From Ochotona curzoniae (Eukaryota > Chordata > Mammalia > Lagomorpha > Ochotonidae): DNA of 64,000 nucleotides. The notes beneath the pieces were generated by a model that was not told the origin of the DNA, did not search any database, and saw only the letters and a list, made by a program, of their open reading frames with translations. The position numbers and the translations under genes are program-made. The first letter of the stretch is position 1. Every line of letters starts with the position of its first letter. Below are positions 57,636-64,000 of the stretch, piece by piece. Location of the stretch: NCBI RefSeq assembly GCF_017591425.1, contig NW_024466459.1, positions 7,316,001-7,380,000 on the forward strand. Direction: 5' to 3'.

Positions 57636-58489
57636 GCATATATATGTATATGTACATATATGTATTACATATCCATAGTTGTAAGGCTCAGACTTCAAAA
57701 GTAAACAGCTATTTTTCCTTCACTACCCAAGCCCAAGATGGTGTCAGCTGGCCCGCAGTTGCTGCCCTTAGACCTGCTGACACCAGTTTAGGAGGTTTAG
57801 TCTGCTTGACACTGGAGATGTTCTTGCCCTCGCAGTTTCATCTTTGCACATGCTTTGCTGAACTGATGAAACGTCTTAGGTATCTCCAGTGGGCCTGTCC
57901 TAAATTATGGTTTTCCAAGGACCAAAACGTGATGAAAAAAATACCAGAAAAAAAAAAATCAGTTACTGCAGAAGCCAGACAAATTGCTGGGTGGTGGCAG
58001 GGATGGGGGTAGGGCAGGGCACACAGATCAAAGAAGCAAAGTCCCCCACAAGCACCTATTTCTCACTAAACACACATAGTCCCACCTCCAGCCACAGAGG
58101 TCAAGGCCAGAGGCAAAGGCAAAAACAGGACGGCGGTGGGGTCCCAGGATTGTGTTTCTTTGGAACCACATCCCACATGAATTTCACAGGAAAACGAATT
58201 GCTTTTCTCCCAGCATCAGATTTCCTCGGCCTCAGGAGCAGTCACCCACGGCCACTGCTTCCCACACCATGAAGAAGGGGATGATTCAGCACAAACACGG
58301 CCCGAGGCTGCGCCCCTCCTCGGGAACTGGGGGGTCCCAAATCACACCGAGAGCTCTGTGACTGTAAGCAGGCTGCCTGGGACAACTTGCAGTTTTCCTA
58401 AGAAAGCTCTGTGCATTGAAGCTAACAAGATTTCCATCACCCCCTCAACCGTGGTCTCATTAATATAGAAATTTTAAAAAAAGAGTACC
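57636..58489. other. Single-copy DNA, no gene seen
   Basis: TA-rich run at the start, then a run of eleven A or nearly so at 57949-57959. The CpG-bearing segment 58120-58340 has open frames in two phases but no splice support. Confidence 0.4.
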
Positions 58490-58775
58490 CAGATTAAGTT
58501 GCCGCCTTCCACATTAACATTCCATTTCAGACTGCCAATGCAAGTCCCAGCTGCTCTACTTCCAATTCATCTCCCTGCTAATGCACCGGAGACAGCGGCC
58601 ACCCACTGGGAGAGCCCACCTGGAGCGCCAGGAGCTAGGTAGGTGCCCAGATCCTGGCTAAGACTTGGGCCAATGCCAGCTGATGCAAATGTTTGGTGAG
58701 TAAACCAGCAGATGGAAGAGATCTCTGTCTCTCCCTGTTTGTCACTCTGCCTTTCAAATAAACAAGAATCTTTGG
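58490..58775 (+). mobile_element. CSINE
   Basis: 'tgcaagtcccagctgctcta', 'ccaattcatctccctgctaa', 'gagtaaaccagcagatggaa', 'gatctctgtctctccctgtt', tail 'tgcctttcaaataaacaaga'. The head is strongly altered. Confidence 0.9.
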
Positions 58776-60799
58776 GCGAAAAAAATGAAAGGGAAAAACT
58801 TATCTTCCTCCTCAAAGTTATTCAGAAACAGAACATGTGGTCTAGCAAAACCCTAAGGTTCCACTTCATAGAACTGTCCAGAAGAAGGGTCAATAAGACC
58901 AACGATTAAACAATAGCCAAGAGTTCCTTGCTGGGTGTGACGTTCACAGCCAGGGGGTCACCAGGTCTTTCCTATCCTCAGGTTAATTCTTGGGGTTCAC
59001 CTCCTCATTCTCACCAATTTAATCACATACCTCCCCCCTGTACACTCAGTTTTCCAACCTTCTATAAAACGACTCAGGTTGCCGGGAGCACTCCATTGTC
59101 CTAAAAAGTCTTGGGGCTTCTGGAGTTAGACAGAGGTAGTTTGGACACCCAGCTCCAGCATTCTTTTCAGACACTAAGCCCAGGGTCCCATGGGTAAGTT
59201 TTGAGGTCATAAGTCACAAATCATAAGTCAGTAGAGACTGCCTACCTCCTATGGTGGTGTGAGGTTCAAACAACAGCACCCAAACTTTGTGCTGACCCCC
59301 AGGCCTGGCCGTGGAAGGCACAGACTAAAAGCACAAGTTCTACTTCGTTCCCACCCCCACCCCCACCCCCGGTGCACTTCCTCTAGCTCTCTGGTCCATA
59401 GGGAGCTCCTGGACAGGATCCTACTCTCAGATGGACTCACAACACCTGAGCTCACTCACACCTAGAGGCTCCCCAGGTTCTGACACTTCTGGATCCAGCC
59501 ATTGTCATTACACAGCAGCTGCTCTGATGCTCCCCTCACTCCCACAGCTCGCAGTTGGTCATCACTCACTCACTGAGCATCGAGGAGGCTGCCAGAGCCA
59601 ACCCTGAAGATAAGGACGCACTACAAAAGACCCCTGCAACCCAGGGGTTTGCAATCCAAGCATGCAAATGGTGCCACACAAAGTAGTGTCTCCATGCAAG
59701 CACCCCATTAGAGAAGAGGGGTCACTCGGGTCATACCTCTAAGATAAGATTCCCATAGGTAGGTACTTAGCCTAGAGACATACCACTACAAGCATCAGAG
59801 ACCACCCCTCAAAATCCTAAATCAATGAGAAACTTCCATGGGCAGATGGGAAAGTGGAGGGAAGGAGGACGGGCCAGAGACAAGGCCCGTTCTCCCCTGG
59901 AAATGGGCCACAGCCTCTTAGCTCCGGATGACTAGCACCAGGCTGCAGCACCAACAGTCTCGGCTGGGACCCCAACCCTGCCCTGCCCAATGTCCAGCAC
60001 CAACCCCCAGCTGCCGGGAGAATCACAGTCAAGATGACTCATGTCTCTCACTATCTACCGTGTAGGTGCCCAGCTGGCTTTTCACACCAGGAGCCCACCC
60101 ACCCTGGCCATGGATGTCACTGCTTCCCCTGCAATGGTGTGAACACCGGGTTCACCATCCCCACACATCCATTCATCCACTTAGAACCCAAAGACTAACC
60201 TTGAGATGGAAAGTAACCCCTTAGAAGAAATACTCCATGACCTGGCACAGCTTGGTTTTATGACAAAGCAGGCCTTCGAAGCCCAAGGCAGCACACATGA
60301 CAAATTCTGAGCAGCTGCTGAAGAGCTAGTCACACAGAAATCTTTACAAAAAAGAAGGAAGAAAGAAGCGTCTTGCACTCATGAACTTCCTCCCGGCTAC
60401 CCCAATTTCAGTGTCGAATGTGGCAGGAGAACGTGTCGTGGCAATGGCTGTAAATGGGCCCTTTGTCCAGAACGTCATTGCATCCGTGAGCTTTCTGCTG
60501 TTCGCAGGCAGGCAGCCCCGTCACTCAGGCTGATATTTCAGGAGGAGAAAAATAAACCAACACCAAACCAAAAATAAAATGTAAACTTGCCCCTGAGTCG
60601 GTGGGGCCATGCGCAGGACAGACACAAACCTGAGGGACAACCGACATACCCGACAAGGAAAAGGCGCACGATCCATGTAACAGGAGACATGGAAAAGAAG
60701 AAAGAAGACAAGAAAGGAACAAAATTTGGAAGAAAGTAAAAATCATTATGCTTGAAAATGTTCTCCACGTACACAACCAAGGGAGAGTGGCTGAACAAT
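58776..60799. other. Single-copy DNA, no gene seen
   Basis: Contains a C-rich tract with G-quadruplex potential at 59350-59371. Otherwise ordinary sequence with no exon recognised. Confidence 0.45.
59350..59371 (-). repeat. C-rich hexamer tract, G-quadruplex potential on minus strand
   Basis: The plus strand reads CCC then three A-separated runs of five C. The minus strand therefore has four G runs separated by single T, the best-known stable G-quadruplex pattern. Formation is inference. Confidence 0.8.
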
Positions 60800-61200
60800 T
60801 ATTAACAAATATAAGTTTTCGCTTCAATGGCTCAGTGCAAAATTAGTTTGGAAAAATCAATACTTTTCCTGCACGAAAACAACAGCCGGATAGAATATGT
60901 CATGAAAGAAAACATCCCATTTGCAACAGTAACAAAAGGAAATGAAACACCCAGACACATATTCTACCAGATAGATGGAAATTCCTCTCAAGAAAACTGA
61001 ATGTGTTACTGAGGGAGAAAATTAGCAAATGGCATGCTTCGTTCTTAGAAATTCCTTATCAGCATCAAGTTATCATGGCTGCCTACCTTAACCTATAAAT
61101 CTGAAACAAAGCTAGTAAAACTACCTAGATATTTCTGAAACTAGAAGACTGTCTCTCAACTGAATATGAGAAAATAATGCCATCAACATAAATAAACTTT
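60800..61200 (+). mobile_element. L1 ORF2 remnant (reverse transcriptase region)
   Basis: Diverged text in the order of mammalian L1 ORF2: 'aaaaatcaatacttttcctg', 'cacgaaaacaacagccgg', 'atcccatttgcaacagtaac', 'aaggaaatgaaacaccc', 'agcatcaagttatcatggct'. Frames are broken by stops and indels, so it is inactive. Flanking L1 sequence is not recognised. Confidence 0.7.
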
Positions 61201-61331
61201 GGACAACAGAAAGGGAAACAGGGGGCCTAACAGATAAATAAAATATAAGAGTAAAAAAAATGGAAACAGTACAGTGGCAAGGTAGAAAAGATTACAACAC
61301 ACTACATAAAAATATAATGGGGGGAGTGGAA

Positions 61332-61625
61332 GGAGGAACAGTGCCCTGGTATGGTAGGTTAAGCTTCTACCTATGGCATCAGCATCCCATATGGGCACCT
61401 GTTTGAGTCTCAGATGTTCTAGTTCTGCTCCAACTCCCTGCCAATGTGCCTGGGAAAGCAGCAAAAAGATGGTCCAAGTGTTTGGGCTCCTGTACCCCAA
61501 ATGGGAGACCCAGAGGAAGCTCCTGGCTCCTGACTGGCCCAGCACTGGCTATTGCAGCTATTGGAGAGTAAATTAGTGGGTGGATGACCTATTTTTCTTT
61601 CTCTCCTTCTCTCTCGGTGTAGATA
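61332..61625 (+). mobile_element. CSINE
   Basis: 'gtatggtaggttaagcttct', 'cccatatgggcacctgtttg', 'gggaaagcagcaaaaagatg', 'atgggagacccagaggaagc', CT-rich end near 61600-61620. It lies just after the L1 remnant. Confidence 0.93.
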
Positions 61626-61684
61626 TGAAATGTGTCCCAAAAACAGAATTTTAAATTTTCCAGTAGCCACAATCAAGAAAGAAA

Positions 61685-61968
61685 AGGGGCTGGCAATGAA
61701 GCTGTCCCCTCAGGGCACAGGGATCCCATGGTGGGAGCAGCTGGTCGAGTCTCAGCTCTGCTTCCTGCTGATGAGCATCTGGGGGGCAGCAGGGGAGGAT
61801 CCCAGGATGTGGGTCCCTGCCCCTGATGGGAGGGAGAGACCCACATGGAGTTCCTGGCTTGTGTTTGCAGCCCGGCTCAGCCCTAACTGTTGAGGGGCAT
61901 TTAGGAAGTGAACCAGTGAATGGAAGATCTGGCTGATGGCTCTTACAATAATAATTTTTTTAAAAAAA
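61685..61968 (+). mobile_element. CSINE
   Basis: 'aggggctggcaatgaagctg', 'ggtcgagtctcagctctgct', 'atgggtNcctgcccctgatg'-type text, 'catggagttcctggcttgtg', 'ggcatttaggaagtgaacc'. It ends in an A/T-rich tail ('aataataatttttttaaaa'). Confidence 0.88.
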
Positions 61969-62014
61969 GTTCTATGAGATAGCATTGTCACCTATCTTTA
62001 TTAACCAACATGTA

Positions 62015-62271
62015 AAAGGAAGGAAGGAAGGAAGGAAGGAAGGAGGGAGGGAGGAAGGGAGGAAGGAAGGAAGGAGGGAGGAAGGAGGGAGGGAGGGAGG
62101 GAGGGAGAAAAGGAAGGAAGGAGGGAAGGAAGGAAGGAAGGAGGGAAGGAGGGAAGGAGGGAAGGAAGGAAGGGAGGAAGGAAGGAAGGGAGGAGGGAGG
62201 GAGGGAGGAAGGAAGTAGGAAGGGAGGGAGGGAGGAAGGAAGGAAGGAGGGAAGGAAGGGAGGAAGGAAAA
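62015..62271 (+). repeat. (GGAA)n/(GGGA)n purine array
   Basis: About 255 bases of mixed GGAA and GGGA units, purine-only on the plus strand apart from one T near 62216. The long Leu-Pro-Ser-Phe-rich minus-strand frames across it are artefacts. Confidence 0.98.
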
Positions 62272-63130
62272 CTGTTGAACCTCATAATAATGAGGGTTTG
62301 GGGTAAAGGCATTTTCACAGTTGCTGGCGAAAGCATAAACCAGCCCCACATCCTACAGAGGGCAACTTGAAATTTTCTGTTACAATGGAAAACCCACAAA
62401 CCACTGGTCCCTAAAGATAAAACAGCCCCAAGAATGTGGAAAATCCCAGCTGGTGTGTTTAGAAACATGTACTACAGACAAGTTCCCATGCACCCAAGAA
62501 TCTGTGGCCCACGCTTTTTCCTCCAACAGAGCCCCACTTGGTCAGTCACAGGTTATTTCTGGACAAGAATAAGGCAGACTCTACCCCTAAAAGCAATTGT
62601 CCATTCCAAGCAGATTCATATGTGTCGATTTGCCCATCTGGCTTTTTAGTCCACACAAGGTCAGCAGATGAAATTCTGCTTTGTCTGTTTCCCAAAAACC
62701 TTGCTCGTAATACTTCACAATCTTTGGATTTTTTTCCCCCTTTAAAATGGTGTAAAGGCTTAAGTCACCTGGGAAGAAATCTGAAAAGAGAGTTATCCTC
62801 AATTTCTCTAATTTGCTGTCACGGCTGTCTCTACTATGCCTTATTTGGCAGAAACTAGGTGCTTCAATATTAGTGGATCTATTCAAAGCAGTTGGCTGAA
62901 TATTTTTTCAAAATGGCTCTTCCTTCTCAATGTTCATGTTGAAGCAGCTGGCATTCATTCAATCAAGTGATGGCCACAGTGAAAGTGGTATAAACAGTTG
63001 GGTTCAAACACCGACTTTCTGAGACAGTGACGGGGTAGGGTTTCAGACCATGTGTCCCAAGCAGCACAAACACAGAGCGCCTGTGAATCAACTCCAGGTC
63101 AATCAGGAGCATGTCTGTTTAATAAAGCGG
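62272..63130. other. Single-copy DNA, no gene seen
   Basis: Ordinary sequence. The minus-strand open frame 62587-62886 has no recognisable motif. Confidence 0.45.
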
Positions 63131-63245
63131 GACAGTCAACTGCATTGCTGTTTATAAGGGTGAACAACATGAAACAACAGGGACATGGTTGAATAAATAC
63201 TCCATTGGATGGAATACTATTCAGTTGTTTTTAAAATGCAGCAGC
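63131..63245 (+). mobile_element. L1 3'-region remnant
   Basis: 'gcattgctgtttataagggt', 'caacagggacatggttgaat' and 'ggatggaatactattcagtt' follow the end of L1 ORF2 and the start of the 3' region ('...taaataaattatggtatatccatacaatggaatactatgcagcc...' in the general family). It is cut by the next SINE. Confidence 0.7.
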
Positions 63246-63475
63246 GTGGGGCTAATGCTGTGACAAACCAGGTTAAAATACGGCCTGCAGCACCGTTATC
63301 CCATAGGGATGCCAGCTCAAATCCCAGCTGCTCTACTTCCAATCCAGCTCCCTGGTAATGTCCTTGGGAAAGCAAGGAGAGATAGCGCAGCTACTTGGGG
63401 CCCCAGCACCTAGGTGAAAGGACCCAAAGAAGCTCCTGGCTCCCGGCTTTGGCCAAATAGCCATGGCAGCCGGAA
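63246..63475 (+). mobile_element. CSINE, 3' end missing
   Basis: 'gtggggctaatgctgtgaca', 'tcccatagggatgccagctc', 'aatccagctccctggtaatg', 'gaagctcctggctcccggct'. It stops before the 'ggggagtgaa' segment and CT-rich tail. Confidence 0.9.
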
Positions 63476-63479
63476 CTAG

Positions 63480-63650
63480 TTGCAGCTGATGTTGGGAGCC
63501 AAAGCCTCAGTTTGGATTTCCCAAGTAGGGGGCAGGAACTCAATCATTTGAACCATTGCCACTGTCTCCAAGGGTCTACATAAGCAGGGAGCTGGAGCCA
63601 GGTGCAGACCGGGTTTAAGCAACACCCTAACTGCCTGGACTAACACCTCC
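63480..63650 (-). mobile_element. CSINE, internal fragment, inverted to its neighbour
   Basis: Minus-strand body: 'gtttggatttcccaagtagg', 'aaccattgccactgtctcca', 'agcagggagctggagccagg'. It lacks the tail on the left. With the plus copy it forms a tail-to-tail inverted pair separated by only a few bases. Confidence 0.75.
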
Positions 63651-64000
63651 TCCAGGTGCTGCGGCAGCACGCTCAGGTGTGAGAACCCCTGCAGCCGAGT
63701 AACACCTCTTCCCAGAGCAGAGAAAGGCAAAGTCACACAGCACCTGGCTGCCCTGCCCTGGCCCTGAATCATCAGCCAGCGGAGACAGAATGCTAACCAA
63801 ATAAGGACAGGGGCCATTTGTCCATCTGAAACGTAACAGCACCCCATGACCCTTTCATTTGTGTCTCAAGCTAATGATTCTGCTAACTAATAACCGCAGT
63901 GAACTGCATGCAATTGCTACAACTCTCTTGCAGAATTGATCTTCTCTGGCAAAGAACAAAGAAGTCTTCCCACTCACGAGACAATCTGCATTGATCTGTT
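63651..64000. other. Single-copy DNA at the window end, no gene seen
   Basis: No repeat or exon recognised. The 123-codon minus-strand frame 63476-63847 is largely explained by the inverted SINE fragment. Confidence 0.45.

Noticed and set aside
61972..62468. Minus-strand Leu-Pro-Ser-Phe-rich frames of 125 and 155 codons
   Set aside because: Translation of the GGAA/GGGA purine array.
1..64000. Bacterial or viral gene clusters, toxin genes, complete endogenous retroviruses
   Set aside because: No operon-like frames and no intact gag, pol or env-like reading frames. Only solo LTR remnants and broken L1 pieces are visible.

Overview
The window reads as mammalian nuclear DNA: non-coding, repeat-rich, without operons, ribosome binding sites or long conserved reading frames. 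About 37 copies or fragments of one tRNA-derived SINE with a CT-rich, AATAAA-like A-rich 3' end are scattered over both strands. They share internal phrases such as 'ccagctccctg', 'gggaaagcag' and 'ttgggaccctgcacc', which I recognise as the lagomorph C-repeat (CSINE). The least diverged copy (18511-18819, minus) has the head form I associate with pika (Ochotona) rather than rabbit, so the best guess is a pika or close relative. That rests on memory of the family, not on a search.

Layout. 1-9.8 kb is mostly single-copy DNA with two SINEs. 9.77-9.97 kb is a large (AAGG)n tract, and 10.8-11.4 kb looks like an old LINE-2 3' end. 12-29 kb is SINE-dense, with MaLR-type LTR remnants (13.6, 15.2 and 28.0 kb), an extremely A+T-rich block (22.2-22.6 kb), and one copy of an unidentified A-tailed repeat (23.5-24.0 kb). 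29-36 kb is richer in single-copy DNA. It holds the only segment that looks protein-coding: a 127-base minus-strand exon with good splice borders (31028-31154). Several candidate conserved regulatory blocks also lie here. 36-50 kb again carries many SINEs, a nested retroposon with perfect 17-base target duplications (36.6-36.9 kb), and an MST-like LTR split by a SINE (39.7-40.4 kb). The second copy of the unidentified A-tailed repeat, with a 114-base tandem array upstream, lies at 49.7-50.7 kb. At 53.36-53.39 kb sits the 5' half of a serine tRNA flanked by 15-base direct repeats: a tailless retropseudogene. 56-64 kb contains a MIR, L1 remnants, a C-rich tract and a second large purine array (62.0-62.3 kb).

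No complete gene is visible. The simplest reading is a large intron or a gene-poor flank, with the minus-strand exon marking a gene that runs right to left through at least 31 kb. Nearly all the structure comes from L1-driven retroposition: the SINEs, the tRNA half and the nested insert carry target duplications and, in two cases, a TT/AAAA nick site. I found no complete prokaryotic-type or viral gene system and no CRISPR array.
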